This document shows, piece after piece, positions 40,982 to 47,678 of a stretch of DNA of 51,054 nt. Made by a program: the position numbers and the translations under genes. Where the stretch lies: contig JACPLI010000029.1 of the NCBI GenBank assembly GCA_016186635.1, forward strand, positions 1-51,054, in the 5' to 3' direction. Under the pieces are notes generated by a model, which did no database searches, was not told the DNA's origin, and was given only the letters and a program-made list of their open reading frames with translations. The DNA comes from Candidatus Liptonbacteria bacterium (lineage in GTDB: Bacteria; Patescibacteriota; Minisyncoccia; UBA6257; 2-01-FULL-56-20). The stretch's first letter is position 1. Each line of letters starts with the position of its first letter.

Positions 40982-41102
40982 CAGTTGGAATTTTTCAAGC
41001 CAGAGGAAGCCGCCTCGCTTCGCTCGGCGGCCAATTTGTATTCATTTTTGGGCGAAAACGAAAAGCTTTTATCAATAAAGGCAAAAGAAATTTTTTAATA
41101 AT

Positions 41103-42686
41103 ATGAAATACATAATCTACGCAAGGAAATCAACTGAAAGTGAAGAGCGACAGATTTTGAGCATTGAATCCCAAATTTCTGAATTAAAAGAATTTGCCGC
41201 CAAAGAAAATCTTGAAATTGTTGCTTCGCTTTGCGAAGCCCAAACTGCCAAAGAACCTGGGCGAATGAAATTTGCCGAAATGTTGTCATTTTTGGAATCA
41301 GGGAAAGCAGATGGGATTTTGAGTTGGAATCCGGATCGTCTCGCCCGAAATTCCATAGACGGAGGACAGATTATTTACCTGCTGGACACAGGAAAGATCA
41401 AAGACCTGAAGTTTCCAACCCATTGGTTTGAAAATACACCGCAAGGAAAATTCATGCTGAACATTGCCTTTGGGCAAAGCAAATACTATATAGATAATCT
41501 TTCTGAAAACATTAAGCGTGGACATAGAGCAAAGTTGAGAAAAGGTATCTGGCCGAGCTTTGCCCCACTCGGATATGTGAATAATCACAAAACGAGAGAC
41601 GTTGATATTGATAATGAAAAAGCTCCGCTAGTCCGTAAAGGTTTTGAACTTTACGCAAATGGTAAATATACACTGAAACAGATTGCTAAAATCTGGAAAG
41701 ATCTCGGACTGCGGAGCTACAAAGGCAATGTTCTAGCGGTTTCCTGTGTCCAGCGAATTTTGAAAAGCACATTCTACTATGGAATTTTTGAGTTCAATGG
41801 CGAGACGTATCAAGGATCGCACGAGCCGTTAATTTCAAAGAAACTTTTTGATAAGTGCCAAGAAGTAATGAAAGATCGCGGACATATCAAAACGAGGAAA
41901 GCCGATAAAACTTTTCCGTTTCGTGGATTATTTATCTGTGGAGAATGTGGCTGCGCGATAACGGCCGAGACACAAAAAGGACACAACTATTATCGCTGTA
42001 CCAAGAAACGAGAAGTGTGTTCACAAAAATATGTCCGCGAAGAAATACTGACAGAGCAAGTGAAAAATTTTCTTCAAAAAGTTTCTTTGCCGAGTCAAGA
42101 CACGGAAAAAGTTTTACGCGAATTAGACAAAGATGAGCAGAAAGCAAGAGAGGATAGCAAAATGTTCGTGGAAAATCTCAAAAGTGAGTTAGCCAATATT
42201 GAGGCAAGGTTAGACAAATTGCTTTCTGCTTACCTCGATGAAGTGATCACATCGGAAGAATATGCCGCGCAAAAACAAAAAATGCTCGACCAGAGAGTAG
42301 GGCTAAAAGAGAAAATCCACGAAATTGAAGACAAAGGAATGTTTTGGCTCGAACCGGCTCGTGCGTGGGTAAAATCCTTGAATCAAGCGGATAAATTGCT
42401 TTCGTCTGAGGACAAATCAGAAATGACAACATTTCTAAAACAAATCGGCTCGAACCATATTTTGATTGATAAATCCTTTTCTTTTTTGCCCAAAAAGCCC
42501 TTTCAAATCCTAGCCGAGCGGCGCGTTCCGCGCCACGAGGCATCATCTTTCCACTTGCGAAATCCTGAACTGCGGAGGGGGTGGGAATCGAACCCACAAG
42601 GCCCCTTACGAGGCCGCAGTTTAGCAAACTGCTGGAATGACCGTTATCCGACCCCTCCTTCTCACATGAGAAGAATATATAAATAG
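41103..42686 (+). CDS. Large serine recombinase
   Basis: A recombinase of about 470-527 residues. The catalytic Ser10 is in YARKSTESEER; the N-terminal resolvase domain continues to DRLARNSIDGG; a recombinase domain follows (FAPLGYVNNHKTRDV), then a zinc ribbon (CGECG, later CTKKREVCSQ) and a coiled coil. These enzymes integrate elements at specific att sites without tyrosine chemistry. The C terminus reads through the antisense of tRNA-Ser(GCT), so the normal stop has been lost by insertion. AT-rich compared with the genome. Confidence 0.92.
   Translation: MKYIIYARKSTESEERQILSIESQISELKEFAAKENLEIVASLCEAQTAKEPGRMKFAEMLSFLESGKADGILSWNPDRLARNSIDGGQIIYLLDTGKIKDLKFPTHWFENTPQGKFMLNIAFGQSKYYIDNLSENIKRGHRAKLRKGIWPSFAPLGYVNNHKTRDVDIDNEKAPLVRKGFELYANGKYTLKQIAKIWKDLGLRSYKGNVLAVSCVQRILKSTFYYGIFEFNGETYQGSHEPLISKKLFDKCQEVMKDRGHIKTRKADKTFPFRGLFICGECGCAITAETQKGHNYYRCTKKREVCSQKYVREEILTEQVKNFLQKVSLPSQDTEKVLRELDKDEQKAREDSKMFVENLKSELANIEARLDKLLSAYLDEVITSEEYAAQKQKMLDQRVGLKEKIHEIEDKGMFWLEPARAWVKSLNQADKLLSSEDKSEMTTFLKQIGSNHILIDKSFSFLPKKPFQILAERRVPRHEASSFHLRNPELRRGWESNPQGPLRGRSLANCWNDRYPTPPSHMRRIYK
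42520..42534. repeat. 6-3-6 hairpin in the recombinase tail
   Basis: GGCGCG-TTC-CGCGCC. Another 7-3-7 hairpin, GCTTCGC-TTT-GCGAAGC, lies in the same gene at 41223-41239. Confidence 0.7.
42573..42658 (-). tRNA. tRNA-Ser(GCT)
   Basis: On the minus strand: acceptor GGAGGGG/CCCCTCC, anticodon stem GCAGT/ACTGC around TTGCTAA (anticodon GCT), long variable arm, T-arm GTGGG-TTCGATT-CCCAC, discriminator G, CCA not encoded. It marks the right edge of the recombinase island. Confidence 0.93.
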
Positions 42687-42746
42687 ATTGAGTTTATCAA
42701 TGTTTTAGCGTAAGGTGTATAGCACATAGCGAATAGCAAATGGCAT

Positions 42747-44303
42747 ATGGCAAATAGCGAAAACAAAAACTTTCCGCCAAAGGCGGATCCGCCTCGGGCG
42801 GAAAAGCCGCGGCCGCCGGTCGTGGTGGTGATGGGACATGTGGATCACGGGAAGACGACGCTCCTCGACTACATCCGCAAGGCGAACGTCGCCGAGCGGG
42901 AGGCGGGAGGCATCACGCAGGCAGTGGGGGCCTACGAGATAGAACATCGAACGTCGAACTCCGAACAGTCGCAGAAGATTACTTTCATTGACACGCCCGG
43001 GCACGAGGCGTTTGTCGCCATGCGCTCGCGCGGCGCGGCAATTGCAGACCTCGCAATACTCGTCGTCGCAGGCGACGAAGGGGTGAAGCCGCAGACAAAA
43101 GAGGTTATCGGGATTTTGCAGAAGTCGGAGACGCCGTTCGTCGTGGCAATCACGAAGGTGGACAAGCCGGGCGCGAATGTCGAGAAGATAAAAAGCGAGC
43201 TTGCCGAGGCGGGGGTGTTGCTTGAGGGGTATGGCGGGCAGGTAAGCTGGCACGGGGTTTCCGCAAAAACAGGCGAGGGGGTGAATGACCTTCTTGATTT
43301 GATTCTCCTCACGGCGGAAGTGGAGGAGCTTTCGTATGACCCAGCGCTTTCCGCGTCCGGCTTCGTGCTTGAGGTGCGGAAAGACAAACGGCGGGGGCTT
43401 GAAGCGACGGTGATTGTAAAAGACGGCACACTCCGGCGGGGGGATATGATCGCGACATCCTCGGCGGCGGGCAAAGTGAAAATCCTCGAGGACTTTTTGG
43501 GGAAATCCGCCGTGGCGCTTGAGGCATCCGCACCCGCGCGCATCATCGGGTTTTCCGCCAAAGGCGGATCCGCCTCGGGCGGAGAAGGGGTTCCTCTCGT
43601 GGGCGAGGAGTTCCGGACGGGGGCTGAGCAGTTTGCGCAAAGCGATAAAGCGGCGGTTCCGCGCCTTGCGCGCGCGGGGAGGGAGATGGATTCAAACAAG
43701 GACGAGCACGTGCTCCGCGTGATGCTCAAAGCGGGAGACGCGGGTTCGCTTGAGGCGCTCGCGGTGGTCATCCGCGGCATTGACGCGAAGGAGATGACGG
43801 TGGAAGTGGTGAATGAATCAGTGGGGGACATTACCGACGGCGATGTGAAAGAAGCGATTGCCACGAACGCGGCGATTGTGGGGTTCAAGGTAAAACTTGA
43901 GCGGGGCGCGGCGAACCTCGCCGACGCGCAGCACATCCGGGTGGTGACGTCGAACATCGTCTACGACCTCCTTGAAGCCGTGGAAGAGTTTGTCCGGAGC
44001 GCGGGGAAACCCTTGATTGTGGGCGTGCTTGAAGTACTCGCCAGTTTCAACAAAGAAAAGCTGAATGAGCAGCTGGTGGGCGGGAAAGTTACGGAAGGAA
44101 TTTTCCGCAACAAAGGTATTTGTGAAGTAGTGCGCGTGGAGAACGGTATGGATAAAATTGTGGCGAGCGGGAAGGTGATGAACCTGCGCGACAAAAAGGC
44201 GGATGCGGCGCAGGCGGAGAAAGGGAAAGAAGCGGGGGTGCTCGTGGATGCGCCTGTGGAAATTATGAAAGGCGACAGGCTGGTGTTGCGGGAGAAGCGA
44301 TAG
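42747..44303 (+). CDS. infB: Translation initiation factor IF-2 (short form)
   Basis: A 518-residue GTPase lacking the long N-terminal region of other bacterial IF-2. G1 is GHVDHGKTT, G2 GGITQAVGAY, G3 DTPGHEAF, G4 TKVDKPG, then domains II-IV with the fMet-tRNA-binding C2 part (VLEVLASFNKEKL). It places initiator tRNA on the 30S subunit. Two identical 30-nt double hairpins are read in frame: near residue 10 (PPKADPPRAE) and near 270 (SAKGGSASGGE), the latter in domain II. rbfA follows as usual. Confidence 0.95.
   Translation: MANSENKNFPPKADPPRAEKPRPPVVVVMGHVDHGKTTLLDYIRKANVAEREAGGITQAVGAYEIEHRTSNSEQSQKITFIDTPGHEAFVAMRSRGAAIADLAILVVAGDEGVKPQTKEVIGILQKSETPFVVAITKVDKPGANVEKIKSELAEAGVLLEGYGGQVSWHGVSAKTGEGVNDLLDLILLTAEVEELSYDPALSASGFVLEVRKDKRRGLEATVIVKDGTLRRGDMIATSSAAGKVKILEDFLGKSAVALEASAPARIIGFSAKGGSASGGEGVPLVGEEFRTGAEQFAQSDKAAVPRLARAGREMDSNKDEHVLRVMLKAGDAGSLEALAVVIRGIDAKEMTVEVVNESVGDITDGDVKEAIATNAAIVGFKVKLERGAANLADAQHIRVVTSNIVYDLLEAVEEFVRSAGKPLIVGVLEVLASFNKEKLNEQLVGGKVTEGIFRNKGICEVVRVENGMDKIVASGKVMNLRDKKADAAQAEKGKEAGVLVDAPVEIMKGDRLVLREKR
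42773..42802. repeat. Tandem 15-nt hairpins in infB, copy 1
   Basis: TCCGCCAAAGGCGGA followed directly by TCCGCCTCGGGCGGA, each with a 6-bp stem and 3-nt loop. The same 30 nt recur at 43554. Confidence 0.92.
43554..43583. repeat. Tandem 15-nt hairpins in infB, copy 2
   Basis: Identical to copy 1 at 42773, read in a different frame and yielding Gly/Ser-rich residues within domain II. Confidence 0.92.
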
Positions 44304-44392
44304 GAGTATTCGCGAATAATGCTAATCTGGATTTCAATAATGCGAATGGATTTGCATTATTTGCCTCCATTCGCGATATTAGCGATTACTCC
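44303..44392. repeat. Nested inverted repeat between infB and rbfA
   Basis: GGAGTA/TACTCC outer arms and GCGAATGGA/TCCATTCGC inner arms. Its first 24 nt recur with two mismatches at 48666-48689, so it is a dispersed intergenic repeat. Confidence 0.65.
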
Positions 44393-44728
44393 ATGAACCA
44401 TCGTCCCGACCGCGTTGCAAGTTTAATTCAGGAGGAGCTTGGCGCGCTCCTCGTGCGGGAGTTGGAATTCCCCGGCGCGCTTGTCACCGTGAGCGGCGTG
44501 GAGGTGACGAAGAAGCTTGACCTCGCCCGTGTGGAGGTGAGCGTACTGCCGCACGAGCGCGAAGCGGAGGTGATGAAGACGCTTGCGGCGGCGCAGGGGG
44601 AGTTGCAGTTTAAGCTTGGGAGGAAGCTCAACATCAAGCCGATGCCCACGCTGAAGTTCGAGATAGACCACGGTGTGGAAAACGCGGCGGCGGTGGAGAA
44701 GAGGCTGCTTGAGGATGAGGGTAAGTAA
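44393..44728 (+). CDS. rbfA: Ribosome-binding factor A
   Basis: A 111-residue KH-fold protein. RPDRVASLIQEELGALL, then VTVSGVEVTKKLDLARVEVSV and LKFEIDHGVENAAAVEKRL are typical of RbfA, which matures the 16S 5' end in the 30S subunit. It is the usual partner of infB, separated here by a palindromic repeat. Confidence 0.92.
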   Translation: MNHRPDRVASLIQEELGALLVRELEFPGALVTVSGVEVTKKLDLARVEVSVLPHEREAEVMKTLAAAQGELQFKLGRKLNIKPMPTLKFEIDHGVENAAAVEKRLLEDEGK

Positions 44729-44763
44729 GAATGATAATGAAAAGAAAGAGGTATCTCTTTATT

Positions 44764-44790
44764 CCAATGTTCTCAAGAACATTGGAATAA
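44764..44790 (+). terminator. Hairpin after rbfA
   Basis: TTCCAATGTTCT-C-AAGAACATTGGAA, a nearly perfect stem, without a clear T-run. Confidence 0.5.
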
Positions 44791-44800
44791 GACGGAGCCG

Positions 44801-44855
44801 CTTGAAAAAACATCGGCAAAAGGAGATACTGAAAAGGCGTTTTAGTTTGGCCTAG
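44801..44855 (+). pseudogene. 3' remnant of a GIY-YIG nuclease gene
   Basis: About 16 codons (LKKHRQKEILKRRFSLA) match the C terminus of the GIY-YIG protein at 44925 (HQQKEILKKRFGLA). As in that copy, the stop codon lies inside the following tRNA 5' end. The rest of the gene is gone. Confidence 0.6.
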
Positions 44856-44882
44856 TGGCGAAGTGGCTAACGCGGCGGTCTG
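44849..44882 (+). pseudogene. 5' half of a split, degraded tRNA-Cys-like gene
   Basis: GGCCTAG, TG, D-arm GCG/CGC with an AAGTGGCTAA loop, anticodon-stem strand GCGGT and loop start CTG. The G at 44882 would be anticodon position 34 (GCA). Acceptor and anticodon stem pair poorly with the 3' half at 45276, consistent with decay. Confidence 0.5.
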
Positions 44883-44912
44883 TCTCGCTACGCGAGATCC
44901 CGCGGAGCGGGA
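44883..44912 (+). repeat. Tandem 15-nt hairpins at the left tRNA-Cys junction
   Basis: TCTCGCTACGCGAGA then TCCCGCGGAGCGGGA, each 6-3-6, followed by CAAAAC as in a tRNA-Cys anticodon loop. Same geometry as the infB elements and as 45246. Confidence 0.85.
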
Positions 44913-44924
44913 CAAAACTTCCTT

Positions 44925-45173
44925 ATGTACTATGTTTATTTCCTCGCGAGCGAGCGGAATCGAGACCTTTACATTGGCTCGTCGGAAAGTTTAGAAAGAA
45001 GGGTGCGACTTCACAACGCAGGGAGAGTGAGGTCAACGAAGGCATATCGGCCATGGAAGGTGCTCGGTTATGAAACATACATAACAAGGAGTGAGGCAGT
45101 GCGACGGGAGATGTTCTTGAAAAATCACCAGCAAAAGGAGATACTGAAAAAGAGATTTGGATTGGCCGCGTAG
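44925..45173 (+). CDS. GIY-YIG nuclease domain protein
   Basis: An 82-residue single-domain nuclease: MYYVYFLASERNRDLYIGSS holds the GIY-YIG motif, R in the LERRVRLHNAG helix and the KSTKAYRPWK and EAVRREMFLK segments are conserved. This is the short UvrC/YhbQ-like type, also used as homing endonucleases. Its stop codon lies in the acceptor stem of the next tRNA-Cys. It sits inside the anticodon-loop insertion of the split tRNA, so it is a candidate mover. Confidence 0.88.
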   Translation: MYYVYFLASERNRDLYIGSSESLERRVRLHNAGRVRSTKAYRPWKVLGYETYITRSEAVRREMFLKNHQQKEILKKRFGLAA

Positions 45174-45235
45174 CCAAGTGGTAAGGCAAGGGTCTGCAAA
45201 ACCCTTATACGTGGGTTCAATTCCCACCGCGGCCT
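45164..45235 (+). tRNA. tRNA-Cys(GCA), intact, nested
   Basis: Acceptor GGCCGCG/CGCGGCC, D-arm GCC/GGC, anticodon stem AGGGT/ACCCT around CTGCAAA (anticodon GCA), T-arm GTGGG-TTCAATT-CCCAC, discriminator T as usual for Cys. It lies between the halves of the degraded tRNA-Cys-like gene. Confidence 0.93.
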
Positions 45236-45245
45236 CAAGGGTCTG

Positions 45246-45275
45246 TCTCCCTGTGGGAGATGTCCCGAAGGGACA
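45246..45275 (+). repeat. Tandem 15-nt hairpins at the right tRNA-Cys junction
   Basis: TCTCCCTGTGGGAGA then TGTCCCGAAGGGACA, preceded by GGTCTG and followed by CAAAAC. Compared with 44883 the stems differ at several positions but pairing is kept, that is, compensatory changes. Confidence 0.85.
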
Positions 45276-45314
45276 CAAAACGACTATGCGGGGGTTCGAA
45301 TCCCCCTCTAGCCT
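45276..45314 (+). pseudogene. 3' half of the split tRNA-Cys-like gene
   Basis: CAAAACGAC (loop end and stem strand), TATGC, T-arm GGGGG-TTCGAAT-CCCCC, acceptor TCTAGCC and T discriminator. Confidence 0.5.
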
Positions 45315-45319
45315 CGAAC

Positions 45320-45820
45320 ATGAAAGTCCAGAAACTTTTTATCGCAACCAAAGCATTCATCGTGCGCAACCCCGTAAATCCCGCCGAGGCGGGACACGGG
45401 GCAAGCGGGAAGGTTTTGATTGTCCGTGAATCAAATAAGTACGAAGAGGGGACGAATGCGGCGAAGTTTGACGTTCCGGGCGGGCGACTCACGCCCGGCG
45501 AGCGGTTTGATGGAAGTTTGCGGCGGGAGGTAAAAGAGGAAACCGGGCTTGAGGTGAAAATCGGGAAACCGTTTTTCGTGAACGAGTGGCGCCCCGTGGT
45601 GAAGGGCGAGCAGTGGCAAGTTGTCGGCATTTTCTTTGAATGTACCCTGAAGTCGGACTTCTCGGAGAAGTCCGACTTCCCGAAATTGACGGATGCGAAA
45701 GTGATTTTAAGTGGAGACCACGATGCGTTTGAGTGGATTCTGCCGGAGGAATACGCGAAGTACCCGCTTATCGAGAATCTCAAGGTTGCATTTGAGGCAT
45801 ATCTTGCGAGGAGGCAATAA
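45320..45820 (+). CDS. Nudix hydrolase
   Basis: A 166-residue Nudix protein. The Nudix box is GGRLTPGERFDGSLRREV followed by KEETGLEV, complete for metal-dependent pyrophosphohydrolase activity. Two palindromes are read in frame: NPAEAGHG near residue 20 and LKSDFSEKSDF near 113. The substrate (a nucleoside diphosphate derivative) is unknown. The start at 45320 begins just after the split tRNA. Confidence 0.9.
   Translation: MKVQKLFIATKAFIVRNPVNPAEAGHGASGKVLIVRESNKYEEGTNAAKFDVPGGRLTPGERFDGSLRREVKEETGLEVKIGKPFFVNEWRPVVKGEQWQVVGIFFECTLKSDFSEKSDFPKLTDAKVILSGDHDAFEWILPEEYAKYPLIENLKVAFEAYLARRQ
45379..45394. repeat. Palindrome in the Nudix gene, copy 1
   Basis: TCCCGC-CGAG-GCGGGA in frame. Confidence 0.7.
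45649..45679. repeat. 31-nt palindrome in the Nudix gene, copy 2
   Basis: GAAGTCGGACTTCT and AGAAGTCCGACTTC form a 14-bp perfect stem with a CGG loop. It encodes the repetitive KSDFSEKSDF. Confidence 0.85.
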
Positions 45821-45841
45821 AAATCATACATTGGTAGCATC

Positions 45842-45925
45842 GGGCGAGTGGCGTAACTGGCAGCCGCACACGACTTAAGATCGTGTGGCCGAAAGGCCGT
45901 GTGGGTTCGACCCCCACCTCGCCCA
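45842..45925 (+). tRNA. tRNA-Leu(TAA)
   Basis: Acceptor GGGCGAG/CTCGCCC, anticodon stem CACGA/TCGTG around CTTAAGA (anticodon TAA), variable arm GGCC-GAAA-GGCC, T-arm GTGGG-TTCGACC-CCCAC, discriminator A. Its 3' end is repeated at 46051. Confidence 0.93.
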
Positions 45926-46064
45926 CAATGTTGAGTGTTCCGAGGTGGGAGTTGAACCGAAAGAGGGGTCGGGAGGAAAGTATGAGGTTCCTCCCGTGTA
46001 GGAAATTACTCAAAACCGAGGGTTGTGAGGGAGCGAAGCGACGTTCGCCTCCCACCTCGCCCAC
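45913..46064 (+). mobile_element. Element-like segment bounded by a duplicated tRNA-Leu 3' end
   Basis: CCCACCTCGCCCAC occurs at 45913-45926 (tRNA-Leu 3' end) and again at 46051-46064. Inside, CGAGGTGGGAG (45941) and CTCCCACCTCG (46049) are inverted. The enclosed 124 nt carry the 43-nt structured repeat. This is what an integration at a tRNA 3' end, then shrinkage, would leave. Confidence 0.55.
45963..46045 (+). ncRNA. Structured RNA repeat, copy 1
   Basis: The first 43 nt (45963-46005) are identical to 47386-47428: a CGGGAGG/CCTCCCG stem with an AAAGTATGAGGTT loop, then GTGTAGGAAA. A small GGAGC-GAA-GC hairpin followed by GACG ends it, as in copy 2. No known RNA family is recognised. Confidence 0.5.
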
Positions 46065-46159
46065 TTGAAAAGTACCTGCATCTTTCCCTATACTCCCTCC
46101 CGAGGGTTCCTTAAAACGAGGAAGGGGCTGCACAACAAACATCAACGAAAGGAGTTGTT

Positions 46160-46468
46160 GTGGCGCACGTAAATCATTTGGGGCCGAAGGCAATAGGAAA
46201 TGCTCGGCAACACACGATTATCAGATATGCACGGCCGTTTCTCTACAAGGTGGATGGTTGGTCAGAAGTAAAGAGATGGACATCTTCGACTATCACTGGG
46301 GCGGGTCGTGCGGAAAGGGGAATTAGGGTTTGGTATGTGAATGTGGGGCTTCGGATTAAAGTCTACGACACAACCGAGTCCCAAGGGTTTTTCCTCTACA
46401 CGCACCAGCGGGAAGCGGTGATAGAGCGGTTGCGCGGGGAGTTTGAATCGTGTGAGATAGTTCAATGA
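46160..46468 (+). CDS. Hypothetical protein, strong ribosome site
   Basis: A 102-residue protein starting at GTG, with AAAGGAG five nt upstream, one of few good Shine-Dalgarno sequences in the window. It appears to be a small beta-rich protein (WYVNVGLRIKVYDTTESQGFFLY). No family recognised. It is followed by a short spacer and the NYN RNase. Confidence 0.6.
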   Translation: MAHVNHLGPKAIGNARQHTIIRYARPFLYKVDGWSEVKRWTSSTITGAGRAERGIRVWYVNVGLRIKVYDTTESQGFFLYTHQREAVIERLRGEFESCEIVQ

Positions 46469-46525
46469 AGCGGCGGCTTGAAAAGAGTCGCCGTTTTCAT
46501 TTGGGGGCAGCGCCCCGTGGGGCGG

Positions 46526-46553
46526 TTGTTTTCAGTGATTTTTGCGATACAAT
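46526..46553 (+). promoter_or_regulatory. Promoter of the NYN gene
   Basis: TTGTTT, 16-nt spacer, TACAAT. The -10 ends 6 nt before the ATG. Confidence 0.5.
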
Positions 46554-46559
46554 ATTCGA

Positions 46560-47102
46560 ATGGTCAGCGAGCAGAAGCCGTTTGAGGAAAAGAAGCGAGT
46601 TAACCTCGCCTACATTGATGAGGCAAACCTCGATAAAGCACTACGCAATCAGTTGAATTGGAAGCTTGATTATAAAAAGTTCCGCGTGTGGCTTACCGAA
46701 AAATATAAGGTTGAACGCGCGTACATTTTCATTGGTTTGATTCCCAAGTATAAAAACCTTTATAAATATTTTCAGGATTGCGGATTTAAACTTGCCTTCA
46801 AGGACGTAATTTATCAGAAAGGTGGCATGCCTAAGGGCAACTGCGATTCTGACTTGCTTATGCAGGCAAGTGTTGATTTTTACGAAGGCGATCTTGCAAA
46901 TGCCGTTCTTGTGGCGAGTGACGGAGATTACGCGCCGCTGGTGAAGTTACTGCATAGCAGGGGGCGGCTTGCAATAATACTTTCGCCGACCACGGTGGAG
47001 AAATGTTCGCTTCTCTTAAAAAGGACGGGAGCACCCATTGCGTACATAAACGATCAGCGCTCCATTTTGGAACTGAAAGAGCCCACAACTCTACTCCCCT
47101 AA
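46560..47102 (+). CDS. NYN-domain (PIN-like) RNase
   Basis: A 180-residue protein with the NYN/LabA fold: AYIDEANLD holds the first acidic pair, CDSDLLMQA and VASDGDYAPLV the others, the four-Asp metal site expected of PIN-like nucleases. It probably cleaves RNA. Leaderless promoter layout. Confidence 0.85.
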   Translation: MVSEQKPFEEKKRVNLAYIDEANLDKALRNQLNWKLDYKKFRVWLTEKYKVERAYIFIGLIPKYKNLYKYFQDCGFKLAFKDVIYQKGGMPKGNCDSDLLMQASVDFYEGDLANAVLVASDGDYAPLVKLLHSRGRLAIILSPTTVEKCSLLLKRTGAPIAYINDQRSILELKEPTTLLP

Positions 47103-47110
47103 AATGAAAA

Positions 47111-47148
47111 AGCCCCCGATGCGGACGGAACCGCATAAGGGTCTCTTT
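47111..47148 (+). terminator. Hairpin with GGACGGAACC loop after the NYN gene
   Basis: ATGCGG-ACGGAA-CCGCAT within weaker outer pairs (AGCCC.../GGGTCT). A hairpin with the same loop and closing pairs precedes pheT. Confidence 0.55.
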
Positions 47149-47319
47149 CGTGGTGAATACTTGCATACTACACCTTGACTTGGAAAATGCAACAAGTGGA
47201 TAAATAAGCCCTATAGAACCTACATAATTCGACTTTATCCACAGCAGTTATTTCTTGCGGCAGTTTTTGAGTGAACTGCCGCTTTCCTTTTGTGAGGGCT
47301 TGTCTCGTGTCCCGCCGTG

Positions 47320-47506
47320 GCGGGATTTCGAGGGTTGTACCCCGTGGTTCCGCTCCGGCGGAACTTTACGGGGTGTGCCCCGAAGGAGGGGTCGGGAGGA
47401 AAGTATGAGGTTCCTCCCGTGTAGGAAAACCGTCAGCAGGCGGAAGTTAGAAACCGTGGGTTTCTAAGGAGCCCCGAAAGTAGCGGGGCGACGGGTGTGG
47501 ATAACC
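47320..47506 (+). ncRNA. Structured RNA repeat, copy 2 with extended stems
   Basis: Contains the 43-nt repeat (47386-47428), preceded by ACCCCGT...ACGGGGT around a GTTCCGC/GCGGAAC hairpin, and followed by AAACC-type hairpins and GCCCCG-AAAGTAG-CGGGGC-GACG. The 575-nt gap from 47103 to 47678 holds no convincing gene except this RNA-like region. An upstream TCCCGC-CGTG-GCGGGA hairpin belongs to the same palindrome-rich stretch. Confidence 0.5.
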
Positions 47507-47678
47507 AAACTCTTGACTTGATGGCGGAACGGGTAGAAAGTTAAAAGGTTGTAATTTGAAAAATATCGGCTGCATATGCAAGGGCATGAGAGTAGGTGTT
47601 TTTGCAAATGCGGCTGATTGCAAAGGCAATAGGGGCGATGGAGCCGCAGAAACAACAAACAAAAGGGTTAAGAAGCCT

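Noticed and set aside
40223-41098. 291-aa plus-strand ORF in the island
   Set aside because: Antisense to the HAD gene, which has all four HAD motifs.
45963-46045. RNase P or tmRNA fragment
   Set aside because: GGAGGAAAGT resembles an RNase P RNA motif, but the other conserved regions are missing and the segment is repeated.
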